From positions 30,625-94,624 of the forward strand of contig JACTMY010000016.1 of assembly GCA_014584395.1 (NCBI GenBank): a DNA stretch of 64,000 nucleotides, written 5' to 3'. The DNA is from Planctomycetota bacterium. GTDB taxonomy: Bacteria; Planctomycetota; Planctomycetia; Gemmatales; HRBIN36. The notes under the pieces are model-generated. The model was given only the letters and a program-made list of their open reading frames with translations, had not been told where the DNA came from and made no database searches. This document shows positions 11,953 through 20,701 of the stretch, one piece after another. The stretch's first letter is position 1; every line of letters starts with the position of its first letter. Position numbers and translations under genes: made by a program.

Positions 11953-14900
11953 TTAACGCAGCCGTTCGATCTCGCTTAACAGGGTCTGCCGCTTCTCCGT
12001 GCTAAGGGACAGATGGGGTTTATTAGCCAACGCGACGGCGGCGTCAAAGGACTGCTGAGCCTTGGCTCGATCCCCTAGCTTCTGATAGGCTCTGCCTAGA
12101 TAGAAGCAGAAGCGCGCATCCATCGGATAGCGTCGCCGCGCGGCTTCGAAGAGGTCGCGCTGCTCGGCGATCCGAGTCGATTCATTCATGGCTTCCAGCA
12201 CCACACCATACGTGTCAAGCAAGTCCGCGGGCATCATCTCCACGGGCATGGGCTGGGAGGTAAACCGGTTTTGTCGCACTTCTTGCAGAAGCCGGTATGC
12301 CTCCGCGGGATCATTCAATTCCTTGGCCAGCAACCATGCCAGATTGTTCCCCGCGATGAGGTGCCCCTTGCGATGTTGATAGACCTTGGCGTACATGTGC
12401 ATGGCCTTCTGAGCCATGGCCTGCCGAGTGGGTCCTTGGGGCGCCTCCTTCATCTGGTTCAAGCAGATTTCCCCCGCGAGGAGCAGGCACGCTTCGTCAT
12501 CGGGTCGTTGATCGAGACAACGTTCCAGCCAGGCTTGGGCTTCGCCATAAGCTTTGCTCTGGATCAAACCTTGCGCCAGGGTCGCGACGACTTGTGCATG
12601 GATGGCTTGTTGAACGATCGCTTGGCTGGAGTCTGGAACTTTCTCCATCATTTGCTTTTGGAATTGGTCGAGGATCGTCCTGCAGGCATCGACTTGTCCC
12701 GTGCTGGCCAGGTAACGAATCTCCGATCGTGCCGCCAACCAATCCATGGGGACGGCTTCACGCCAGCGACGGATCAGGGGATAAGCAGAAGCGGCATCCG
12801 CCGAGCGCAGCCGCGCGTCCACGGCCAAGGCGTAAGCGGGCCCATAGGACGGGAATTCACTGATGATCTGATCGTAAAGCTGCAGGGCCTTCTCCGTCTG
12901 ACCCTCGCGGTCCATGATTTGGGCCAGGAACATCCTGGGGACGGGCGATTTGGCTTGCAACTCTTGCAGGATGGCGATCTGTTGCCGGGCCGTTTGCCAT
13001 TGAACCGGGTCATAACTATCCATCGCCAGGGTCACACTGAGCAGCAAGGCGCCTTCATGTTTCGGTTGCTGCATCAAGATCCGATTGATTTCCGCGCGAG
13101 CCACGTCCAACCGACCGATCTGTTGCCAGTATTGCGCTTTGATCCAGGCGCCTTCGATGGCGGAGGAGCCATTCAGCATCAGCGCGGACTCCAGAGCATT
13201 GAGGGCACTCGCCATGTCCTTGATTTTGTTGTCGCGCTGTTGCGGTTGGCCGAAGTCGCCCATGGCCAGGCAGGCTTGGGCATAGCTGATTAACAAGGCA
13301 GGCTCCGAAGGATATTCCTGCAAGAACTGCGTGATGTATTCACGGGCCTTGACCGGGTCCTGTTGGGCCAGGCTCATCAAGGAGGACTGCAGCCCCCGCC
13401 GGGCCATGGAGCGCACCGCGGTGCATTCCAAGGCACTGAGAAAACCCTTGGCTGATTCGACATAATCTTGCCGAGCCAAGGCCAGATTGGCGTTGAGGCA
13501 CTGGAACAAACCTTTGCTTTCATATCGCTGCAAGGCCGAGTCGATCTGTTGCTGCTTGGCATCCACGTTGGCGGCCGTTTGGATCAAAACCGCGTCGACC
13601 AGGGGATCTCGCACCGCGGTTTGCACGACGGCCTGGTCGGCAGAGCGCTCGCCGCTCATCAACTGCACGAGGGTGCGCACGCGCTGCAATCCGCGGTCAT
13701 CGCTGCCCGCGGGGAAGTGCGTCGGGTCCGCAAGATAAGCCTTGGCTTCGGCCAGCCGATCGGTGGTCAACAACCATTCCACCCAGTAAACCCGCGCCGC
13801 GGTTTGTTGCGGATAATGGCTGATGAATTGTTGAATGTGCTGGTCGATGTCCCGCCAATCCGGCGGCGTCGCCGCCGCTGACTTCTCGTTTAGCCGGCGG
13901 CGCACTTGCCATTGATGCTGCATGCGCAGCACGCTCAGGCTATCGGGAAAATCGCCGCGCAACTGCGCGAGCGCTTTCTCGGCTTCTTCCACCCGATTGC
14001 CATTAATCAAATAGAGCACCATGCGCTCTCGAGCGATGCGAGACCGCGGGCTGCGCGGTGCGAACGATTGGGCCAGCTTGAGGGCCGCCTGCTCATGACG
14101 CTGCACCGTTTCCCGAACGGCATCGGGATCGACCGAACCATTCTTGAGCAACGGCACGGTCTTGAGCGCCATGGCCAGATGCCCTTCGATTTGCAGAAGC
14201 ACCACGTCTTCTGGACCGCGAATGAATTCATAAAGCCAAGCCCGTTCTTCCTCCGTGAGCTGATCCCAACGGCGATAGAGGGTCTCAACTTCTTTGAGGC
14301 TCGCCAGGGCCTTGTCCGGCTGATTCAAGGCGAGATAAAGCGTGCCCAGGACTGAATGGGCGCGGCGGGCCAGGTCCGTCCCGGGAGCCAGTTGCACGGC
14401 CTTTTCCAGAGCATCACGAGCCTTTTCCAGGCGGCCTTCGCGTTCCGCGAGCGCGCCTTCGAGAAGAAACGCGCTGGCTTGGATCGCGGGAGATTTCGCT
14501 TCCTTGAGGGCCAACAGATGCGGCTGCAGGGCATCGCGCTGCAAACCTTGCGACGCCTTGATGCGGCCCGCGACTTCGTGAAGCTGAAGCATGGCGGCGG
14601 CGGACCATGACTGATCCTGGCCCAATTGCAAACCCGCATCGATCCAATGCACGGCCTGGGCCGATCGCTGCCGTTGCATCTCCATTTGACCCGCCTTGGC
14701 GAACCACTGGGCGTCCCGGTAAGCGATCTCCGCCAACCTTTGGACTGTGGCCGCATTCAGGGATCGCTGTGCCAGGGCCGTTTCAGCACAATCATGCATG
14801 TGCTCATAGAGTCGTTGCCACGTCTCGGGCTGTTCCTTGGTGAATTGAGCTTGCACCCGATTGGCCGTCCAGGCCGCCGACTCCGCGCAGGCGCCGACTT

Positions 14901-16068
14901 GCCAAGTCGTGGGGCTGCCCTGCAGAATTTTTTTCTGGACGTCGATGATGGCAACCACGGTATGCACCAGCGGTTCCAAAGAAGCTGAACCGGGTGCCAA
15001 ACCTGGGCTAACGCCTGACTGGGGGCCGCGGCGCAGCTCATCCAACCGGCGATCCAGCGCCATCTGATGCAGTTGCAGCAAGCCTTCGGTATCCAGACGG
15101 CTCATCGGGCCGAACGCATCCAGTTGTCGAACCCGGTTCAGCACCCCCGTGGTGTCGGCGAAGAGCAAACGATTAAGGGCTTGAAGCGCTTTCTGTTCAT
15201 CCTGGCCCTTGCGTTGATTGGGATTCCTGGCGGTGACGAGCAGCCATTGATGGATTTCGGCTTCAAGGTGCAGCGTTCGCCAACGCGGCGGCGTTTCCAG
15301 TCGCTTCAACTGCACTAAGTGCTCTAGGGCCTTTTGCATGCGTTCCCGGCTCCGCTTGCCCAGGGGCAGGGGTTGGCTGGTTTGTTGTGTGTTGGCCGAG
15401 ACGGGTTGTTCGAATTCATAACGGGCAAGGATGTAATGGACGCGCTCGTCCTTGGGTTCCAGGGCCAGGAGTTGCTGCGCGACGATCTGGGCCATGGGCC
15501 ACTGTTTCGGTTCGATTTGCATCTCGAGCGCCACCGCTTCTTGTTGCACTTCCAAGACGTCGGCGAGCCGCAGGGCTGCCTGGCGAAGGCAATAGACGGC
15601 CTCCTGGCGCATGGTTTCGTCGGGAAGACGATTGGGTGTGTATTGGCCGATCCAAAGGGAGGGATGACGGTTGCCTTGAGCTTCGGCGGCGGGGATCGTC
15701 TTGCCTTCGCTTTGCCACTTGGCCAGACAGCGGGCCCGCAGGGCTTTCATCTTGATCCAATACAGCAGCCCTTCCTGTTTGACGAGGAGCGTTTGTTGAT
15801 CGGGGGACATCGATCCGGAAGAGCGTTCCTTTTCCAAAACCTTGAAGCCATTTTCCGCGTGCAGGATGGCTTCATGGAAGCAAGTCATCGCTTGCGTGTC
15901 GCTTTGCGGCCAATGCTTGATGCCCTCGCCATAGGCGCCTTCGGCGGCCTTGATGTAAAAATTCGCGCTGCGCTGGTAGCTGTAATAGATTTGGATGCTG
16001 CCGCCGATTACCAGGCCGAGGATAAGGGCCGACGTGCCGATGCCGATCCAACGCCAGTTCTTCTTCAT
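11953..16068 (-). CDS. Giant membrane-anchored TPR protein
   Basis: 1371 aa. A single N-terminal membrane helix (about residues 7-28, IGIGTSALILGLVIGGSIQI) anchors it, with the rest probably outside the cytoplasm. The remainder is nearly all helical and Ala/Leu/Gln-rich, with many TPR-like units (for example AKSPAIQASAFLLEGALAER, ARRAHSVLGTLYLALNQPDK, AQQSFDAAVALANKPHLSLS). Such proteins scaffold complexes. It lies 145 bases downstream of the exosortase gene and 58 bases upstream of the membrane protein, which suggests a shared role in surface assembly (inference). ATG 16068 is chosen over the frame's first ATG (16125) because GAGG lies nine bases before it and the signal anchor then begins at once. 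Confidence 0.75.
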   Translation of the reverse strand: MKKNWRWIGIGTSALILGLVIGGSIQIYYSYQRSANFYIKAAEGAYGEGIKHWPQSDTQAMTCFHEAILHAENGFKVLEKERSSGSMSPDQQTLLVKQEGLLYWIKMKALRARCLAKWQSEGKTIPAAEAQGNRHPSLWIGQYTPNRLPDETMRQEAVYCLRQAALRLADVLEVQQEAVALEMQIEPKQWPMAQIVAQQLLALEPKDERVHYILARYEFEQPVSANTQQTSQPLPLGKRSRERMQKALEHLVQLKRLETPPRWRTLHLEAEIHQWLLVTARNPNQRKGQDEQKALQALNRLLFADTTGVLNRVRQLDAFGPMSRLDTEGLLQLHQMALDRRLDELRRGPQSGVSPGLAPGSASLEPLVHTVVAIIDVQKKILQGSPTTWQVGACAESAAWTANRVQAQFTKEQPETWQRLYEHMHDCAETALAQRSLNAATVQRLAEIAYRDAQWFAKAGQMEMQRQRSAQAVHWIDAGLQLGQDQSWSAAAMLQLHEVAGRIKASQGLQRDALQPHLLALKEAKSPAIQASAFLLEGALAEREGRLEKARDALEKAVQLAPGTDLARRAHSVLGTLYLALNQPDKALASLKEVETLYRRWDQLTEEERAWLYEFIRGPEDVVLLQIEGHLAMALKTVPLLKNGSVDPDAVRETVQRHEQAALKLAQSFAPRSPRSRIARERMVLYLINGNRVEEAEKALAQLRGDFPDSLSVLRMQHQWQVRRRLNEKSAAATPPDWRDIDQHIQQFISHYPQQTAARVYWVEWLLTTDRLAEAKAYLADPTHFPAGSDDRGLQRVRTLVQLMSGERSADQAVVQTAVRDPLVDAVLIQTAANVDAKQQQIDSALQRYESKGLFQCLNANLALARQDYVESAKGFLSALECTAVRSMARRGLQSSLMSLAQQDPVKAREYITQFLQEYPSEPALLISYAQACLAMGDFGQPQQRDNKIKDMASALNALESALMLNGSSAIEGAWIKAQYWQQIGRLDVARAEINRILMQQPKHEGALLLSVTLAMDSYDPVQWQTARQQIAILQELQAKSPVPRMFLAQIMDREGQTEKALQLYDQIISEFPSYGPAYALAVDARLRSADAASAYPLIRRWREAVPMDWLAARSEIRYLASTGQVDACRTILDQFQKQMMEKVPDSSQAIVQQAIHAQVVATLAQGLIQSKAYGEAQAWLERCLDQRPDDEACLLLAGEICLNQMKEAPQGPTRQAMAQKAMHMYAKVYQHRKGHLIAGNNLAWLLAKELNDPAEAYRLLQEVRQNRFTSQPMPVEMMPADLLDTYGVVLEAMNESTRIAEQRDLFEAARRRYPMDARFCFYLGRAYQKLGDRAKAQQSFDAAVALANKPHLSLSTEKRQTLLSEIERLR

Positions 16069-16213
16069 GGGGAGATCCCTCTCATCCGGGGTGACATCCT
16101 TGCTCTTAACTTCCATGCCAAACACGAAGTTCGCGAATTCTACATCGGCTGTGAAAACTTGGGAAGGCGAGGTGGCCGATGGAGTCGCCTGGCCGGTTCC
16201 GAAGCACGGTTCA

Positions 16214-17803
16214 CTATGGCCCTAGCCAGCGGATGGGAAGCCGATCCGTTCCCATGCGAGCGCCCATGGGTAAATGAGCCAGCCAGGCCTGATGCAGCAG
16301 GGGCAGCCAATGCTCCTCCAGCAGATCCGTGGCTGGCCCCATCATCTCCGTCGTGACTTGCACGGTGAGGCTGGGCGGCCGCTGGCGCTGCCGTTGATGC
16401 AGGAGTTGGATCCAGGTGAAAGCCCCTGGCTCTGCCGTCCAGGGAAACGTGTAATGCCAATAATAAATCGTGAGCGTTCGGCCGCCGCCGATGCGATATC
16501 GAAAGCGCTCCGCCGCGGCTCCCTCTGGCCCCAGCGGGATGAGGCGATGATAGGAACGATCCTCCGTGCCGCCTCCCGCATCACGAACGCAGACTTCCGG
16601 GTGATGTTCGCGATCGAGCCCCTGTTTGGAATAAGAAGCATACAGACCGAAGGTCAGCCCTTGATTCGATGAACGGTAAGTCCGATGCAAGTAAGCATCG
16701 GCAAAGCTCAGTTTCGCGGCGTATTGGTTTGAAAGGACATTATCCTTGCCGCTCAAACTGACGTTATCCTTCGTGAATTGAAAGGGGAACTCGCTCAGCG
16801 GTTTTTCCAAGTTGGAATACACCAGCTCATCGGCTTGCCGTACGTGCTCGATCAAGGCCCATTGCACGCCGTGCGCCAGCAAAAAGAAAGCACAGATCGG
16901 CGTCCAGCTAAGATGTCTAGCTGGAGCGGGAAGGACCGATTCTCTCTCCGCAGTGACTTGGTCGACAGCGGTGTCGTTCGACTTGGAGCCTATCAGCCAT
17001 CGGCTGACGAACAGAAAGAGCAACAACCCGACGGGTAGCGTAAACAAAGCTGGCAGGTCATGCATCCAGCCTGTGAAAATCGAGGGGCCAAACCAGCGTA
17101 TCCCCATCGCCATCAGCACGACGCGGGCGACGTTGGCCAACAGGGCACAAGGCAGCGCGGAGAGCACAAGCAGCGTGCCCTTGAAGCGATTTAACTGAGA
17201 TAAATGGGCCAGCAAAAAGGCTAAGGCCAGAAAGGCCACGATCTGCCGCAGGCCGCTGCATTCTTCAGCGACGAGCAAAGGCTGTTCAATACCGGCCAGG
17301 TACAGCGTGTGGCCGCGTTGATAGATGACCCAAAAGAGACTCAGCAGCCCGGCACTGATTTGACTCACCGCGTCTTGCAGCCAGACGGCGATAGAGCTGG
17401 TCCAGGTGACGGGCAAGGGGAACATGAAGAATAGAAAGAAGATGGGCACCATGTAATGCCGGGCCGTGGCGGAACCGCCGAGATAGATGGCCAGGCCGCG
17501 GAGCAGAAGAACCAATCCCGCGAAGTCGAGCAAGGGCCAGGGGGTCACCTGAGCGGTGAGATGAAGGATAAGACCGGCCAGCATCTCCGCACTGCCCAGC
17601 CAAGGTTGAGCGTCGGCGAGCTTGATGCGGCGCGACACGCGCCAAGCCAGCCAACCCGCGATGACGGGAACCAGCCAGCCGTGTGAGTAATTCGGATCCG
17701 TCTGCCATGACTCCATGAGCAGCGTCATGGTGGGCAGGTAAAGTCCGATTAGTCCCAGTCCCGTGATGATCCAGCCCAGATGAAGTAGACCGATCGCCTT
17801 CAT
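16214..17803 (-). CDS. Exosortase with C-terminal EpsI-like domain (XrtU-like)
   Basis: 529 aa integral membrane transpeptidase that would recognise the PEP-CTERM signal and process or anchor exported proteins. Its three catalytic residues are visible: Cys182 in AEECSGLRQ, Arg227 in NVARVVLM and His248 in MHDLPALF, set among about eight to ten membrane helices. NYSHGWLVP near the N-terminus is typical of the family. A domain after residue 300 with HHPEVCVRDAGG resembles EpsI-type partners fused to some exosortases. The subtype looks like planctomycete exosortase U, but I assign no symbol. ATG 17803 has GAGGA seven bases upstream; the open frame continues to 18049. Four probable substrates lie in the window. 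Confidence 0.87.
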   Translation of the reverse strand: MKAIGLLHLGWIITGLGLIGLYLPTMTLLMESWQTDPNYSHGWLVPVIAGWLAWRVSRRIKLADAQPWLGSAEMLAGLILHLTAQVTPWPLLDFAGLVLLLRGLAIYLGGSATARHYMVPIFFLFFMFPLPVTWTSSIAVWLQDAVSQISAGLLSLFWVIYQRGHTLYLAGIEQPLLVAEECSGLRQIVAFLALAFLLAHLSQLNRFKGTLLVLSALPCALLANVARVVLMAMGIRWFGPSIFTGWMHDLPALFTLPVGLLLFLFVSRWLIGSKSNDTAVDQVTAERESVLPAPARHLSWTPICAFFLLAHGVQWALIEHVRQADELVYSNLEKPLSEFPFQFTKDNVSLSGKDNVLSNQYAAKLSFADAYLHRTYRSSNQGLTFGLYASYSKQGLDREHHPEVCVRDAGGGTEDRSYHRLIPLGPEGAAAERFRYRIGGGRTLTIYYWHYTFPWTAEPGAFTWIQLLHQRQRQRPPSLTVQVTTEMMGPATDLLEEHWLPLLHQAWLAHLPMGARMGTDRLPIRWLGP

Positions 17804-18288
17804 GTGGCGTTCCTCAAGTTGCATCCATGCTGCCCTTTCTTTACCGCTTTTGCCCAATTTGAGCAAGATGACCTGGCGAGGGCAGGCCAAAGGCTTAGCG
17901 ACTTGATGGAAAGCAAATCCTCCAAGTTGGGCCATGTCATTGGTCGAATGTGACGATATCCACTCTTCGGCAAGGGGGAGCGCATGATCACGCAAATGCA
18001 GGCTGGACCGATGATGAGTGAAGCCAAGTGAGTTAGGTAAATGGCCCAAAAGGGGTGAGATGTGAGCGAATCATCCATCCTGCTCGTCAAGGCGAAGCCA
18101 GCCTTCGACTTGAGCTTGCATTTTTGGGCGGTTTGATTACAAGGACGTTGGAGCAAGTATTCCGCTCGCGGCTCGTGAAACCTCTTGATGCACACCCTTA
18201 GACGATTCCCCCTGAGTGTTAAATCCAACGGGAAGGACCCGGGGCCGGACCGCGTCCTTCGAACACGCCATTCTTATGGAGAAGTGGC
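17804..18288. other. 485-base intergenic region between divergent exosortase and PEP-CTERM gene
   Basis: No convincing gene is visible. The exosortase frame stays open here, but the ribosome-binding site at 17803 argues against coding. The region must hold promoters for both directions; I found no good sigma-70 or sigma-54 consensus. The only clear structure is the hairpin at 18232-18260. Confidence 0.5.
18232..18260 (+). promoter_or_regulatory. Leader hairpin upstream of the first PEP-CTERM gene
   Basis: GAAGGAC (18232-18238) pairs perfectly with GTCCTTC (18254-18260). After a one-base mismatch, an inner CGG/CCG extends the stem. It ends 28 bases before the ATG and is not followed by a T-run, so it is more likely a leader structure or operator than a terminator. 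Confidence 0.35.
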
Positions 18289-19095
18289 ATGCGTATTCAT
18301 GGTTTATCGAACTTGCTGATTCTTTGGGGAACCATGCTGCCCTTCTGCTCACTGCAGGCGGACCCCATCAATTTGATGGCGGGCAACATGACCCACTTTA
18401 CCCTGCATTCGACCGGCAGCCTGCTCAACGATGGCAACGGCATCGTGACCATCACCTTTGGTCCGTCCAACATGACCTACGTCAACAATGGTCCCGTCGC
18501 GGCGGTGCCGACCGGCTTCCAAACGTTCCAATTTTCCGTCGCTTCGGTGGCCTACCCGGTGGGAGAACCGCTGCCAAACCCGGTCAATTTTCCGATCAAC
18601 GTCATGACGCCCTTTTCGATGAACTTCGGCTCGGGCCAAGCGGACTTCATGGGGCATCTCACCGTTGCCTCCGTGCAACACGCCATCAATGAATCGCCCT
18701 CGACCGGCATGGGTTCGGTCAACATGTCGCCCTATCCCGCCATCGCTCCCGGGCCGTACGGCGTCACCTTGCTCGGCAGCGCCCTGCTGACGAACAATCA
18801 ATCCGCCGAGGATCTTTCGCTCTTTACCTCCGCGGCGGGCGGCGGCTTGTTTGCCATTCAATTGGCGAGCAGCGATCTCTGGACGCAAATGCTGAACGTC
18901 TTCGACTACGGCGGCACTGTCGAGGGGCAGGGTGCCTTCCTTTTGATCGGCGGCTACATCGACGACAACAATGGCGGCGGCGGTTCCGAAATTCCCGAGC
19001 CGACGACGCTCCTGGCCTGGGGCGGCGCCATGGCCCTGGGCGGTTGGTATGGCCGGCGCCGCGGTTGGTTCGCAGCGCTAGCGAATCGGATTTAA
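18289..19095 (+). CDS. PEP-CTERM surface protein
   Basis: 268 aa. An N-terminal signal peptide (to about residue 24, CSLQA) directs export. The beta-rich middle (25-235) has no recognised domain and many Asn/Gly/Thr positions. The C-terminus is a complete PEP-CTERM sorting signal: IPEPTTLLAWGGAMALGG, a short hydrophobic helix, then WYGRRRG. It is a likely substrate of the exosortase transcribed divergently. GGAG lies seven bases before the ATG. The next gene also encodes a PEP-CTERM protein with a similar start (the D-x-M-N-x-x-x-M-S/T region), so the two may be distant paralogues and share a transcript. Confidence 0.85.
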   Translation: MRIHGLSNLLILWGTMLPFCSLQADPINLMAGNMTHFTLHSTGSLLNDGNGIVTITFGPSNMTYVNNGPVAAVPTGFQTFQFSVASVAYPVGEPLPNPVNFPINVMTPFSMNFGSGQADFMGHLTVASVQHAINESPSTGMGSVNMSPYPAIAPGPYGVTLLGSALLTNNQSAEDLSLFTSAAGGGLFAIQLASSDLWTQMLNVFDYGGTVEGQGAFLLIGGYIDDNNGGGGSEIPEPTTLLAWGGAMALGGWYGRRRGWFAALANRI

Positions 19096-19121
19096 ATCAT
19101 CCTGGACTGGGGTGGATGATT
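19095..19121 (+). repeat. Hairpin between the two PEP-CTERM genes
   Basis: AATCATCC (19095-19102) pairs with GGATGATT (19114-19121), a perfect 8-bp stem beginning inside the stop codon of the upstream gene. No T-run follows. It could attenuate or protect the upstream message. Confidence 0.45.
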
Positions 19122-19145
19122 CACGATTGCATGAGGGATGACGAG

Positions 19146-20126
19146 ATGGCTACGAGATCCTTGGTTCGGCTGATAGGCGTTTGTGGGTTGTCGCTGGCCC
19201 TGACCTGGGGCTTGGTCGCGGACACCATGAACATCACCCAGATGAGCGGCACATTTGGGCCGATGACGCTCTCCTCCAATGGCTCGCAGCTCACGCTGCA
19301 CTTCAACGAGTCCATCGGCTCCGTCCTGCAAATCAACAACGCCAACGTGGCCGGTCCGCTGCCCTCGTTCTCCTTGCCCGTCATGACCCTCAATCGCTAT
19401 CCCAACGTCGGCCAACTCGGCGGCCTGGGCTATCACAACTTTGTCCCGAATGGCAGTTTCCCTCAAGGCTTGACCGTCGGTTTCAGCAACGGCAATGGCG
19501 TCTTCAACCTGACCATGAATGCGGCGGGTTTTGCCGCGGGGCAACTCACGCCCGACCAGCTCAACGCCATTGGCACGGGCCTGCTCACTTACGACCAGCT
19601 TCCCCCGAGGCAGCTTGACCTCTTGGGGCTGATGAAGCTCGATGGCAGTTCCGATCCGATCATCAGCGGCAGCACGACCGGCACGCTCTCGGTCTCCCTG
19701 ATGGCTTTGCCCGGCCAGGATTTTCAGGCGCTGCTTCTCTCCGACGTTGGCGGCAGCATGGAAGTCACCGCGGCCTTCAATCTGATTGGCAATTGGGAAC
19801 TGATCATGGCGCCCAATGATGATGACAACCCCAATCCTAATCCCGATTCAAATCCCAACCCCGACAGCGATCCCACGAACGATACCGACCCAGATGTTGC
19901 CAACGGTGACGATGGCTCTGGCCGCGGCGGTTCGGGTGGGGACGACGATGGCGGTCAACCCGGCGGCGGCCTGCCCGGCAGCGGGCCAGGGGGCGACCTG
20001 CCCCCAGGAGATGGCGGTGGCACGACCACGACCATCCCCGAAGTGCCCGAACCCGCCACGATGCTCCTCTGGGGCGGCATCGTCGTGGCCGGCGGGATCA
20101 TGGCCCAGCGGCGGCGTCGGCGCTAG
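19146..20126 (+). CDS. PEP-CTERM surface protein with Asp/Asn/Pro and Gly spacer
   Basis: 326 aa, function unknown. The signal peptide ends near residue 23 (LTWGLVA). Residues 24-220 form a beta-rich domain. Residues 222-300 form a long spacer: first NPNPDSNPNPDS-type Asp/Asn/Pro repeats, then Gly/Asp-rich sequence (GGQPGGGLPGSG). The sorting signal follows: EVPEPATMLLWGGIVVAGG, ending in a run of Arg. The spacer would let the domain stand away from its anchor. ATG 19146 has a GAGG about ten bases upstream; an in-frame ATG at 19131 lacks one. The open frame overlaps the previous gene, but coding there is unlikely. A terminator follows. Confidence 0.85.
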   Translation: MATRSLVRLIGVCGLSLALTWGLVADTMNITQMSGTFGPMTLSSNGSQLTLHFNESIGSVLQINNANVAGPLPSFSLPVMTLNRYPNVGQLGGLGYHNFVPNGSFPQGLTVGFSNGNGVFNLTMNAAGFAAGQLTPDQLNAIGTGLLTYDQLPPRQLDLLGLMKLDGSSDPIISGSTTGTLSVSLMALPGQDFQALLLSDVGGSMEVTAAFNLIGNWELIMAPNDDDNPNPNPDSNPNPDSDPTNDTDPDVANGDDGSGRGGSGGDDDGGQPGGGLPGSGPGGDLPPGDGGGTTTTIPEVPEPATMLLWGGIVVAGGIMAQRRRRR

Positions 20127-20156
20127 ATCGGTCCTATCCATCTAATTGTTTTGCCT

Positions 20157-20187
20157 AAAGCACAGGATGACCATCCTGTGCTTTTTT
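20157..20187 (+). terminator. Intrinsic terminator of the PEP-CTERM pair
   Basis: AAAGCACAGGAT (20157-20168) pairs with ATCCTGTGCTTT (20173-20184) around a GACC loop and runs into TTTTTT. The perfect 12-bp stem begins 30 bases after the stop codon. Confidence 0.9.
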
Positions 20188-20701
20188 GTCATCTGAACGG
20201 ACATGATTTGGCAATCTGGTCCTCGAACCAACGTGCTCATCGGTTTGAACTGGCCGTGAAACGATCAATCATTTTCCTTACGCAGCAAGCACTTAAGTGT
20301 GCTTTCTACAAAGCCGCAAACTCCCTAGTGCGAGCTCGTGAAAACTGCATTTCAAACCCTAAGCGCCAGCGCGATTGTGTCAGCGACCAAAGCGGCGAGC
20401 CGAGGGACGTAAGTCCCCGGATACTGCTTCTGGCTGCACGGCAAAGGCTGGACCGCGACCTACGACTGCACCGAAAGCCGCACCCCGGCACGGTCCCAAC
20501 TCCCTCTTTGCTGGTCTCTTTGATGAGGTGAGTCTTGTTGTTGCTGATGATCTCGCGACAACGCCGCTGGACGCCCTTGACCTTTATGCCCAAACTCGAT
20601 TTAGGCACGCGAAGAAGTCAGCAACAGCATTTCCCTGGGTCGTGACTGCTTTTTTGAACAGGATTTGCAGCCACCGAAACCATCTTCCCCAGGCAGAGAG
20701 G
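20188..20701. other. 514-base region without a gene
   Basis: No frame here has a start with a ribosome-binding site or a recognisable product. The convergent gene ends at 20702. Around 20350-20420 lies repeat-like DNA with a GTAA-loop hairpin (listed separately). The rest shows nothing I can name. Confidence 0.55.
20398..20420 (+). repeat. GTAA-loop palindrome, probable dispersed planctomycete repeat
   Basis: GGGAC-GTAA-GTCCC (20404-20417) forms a tight hairpin, extended by CCG/CGG-type pairing with one mismatch. From memory, very similar palindromes are scattered through intergenic DNA of Gemmata-like genomes; that is unverified here. Confidence 0.45.

Noticed and set aside
20151..20531. 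Plus frame with NPKRQR-type peptide
   Set aside because: Begins inside the terminator, no ribosome-binding site, and matches my memory of a repeat-derived false gene.
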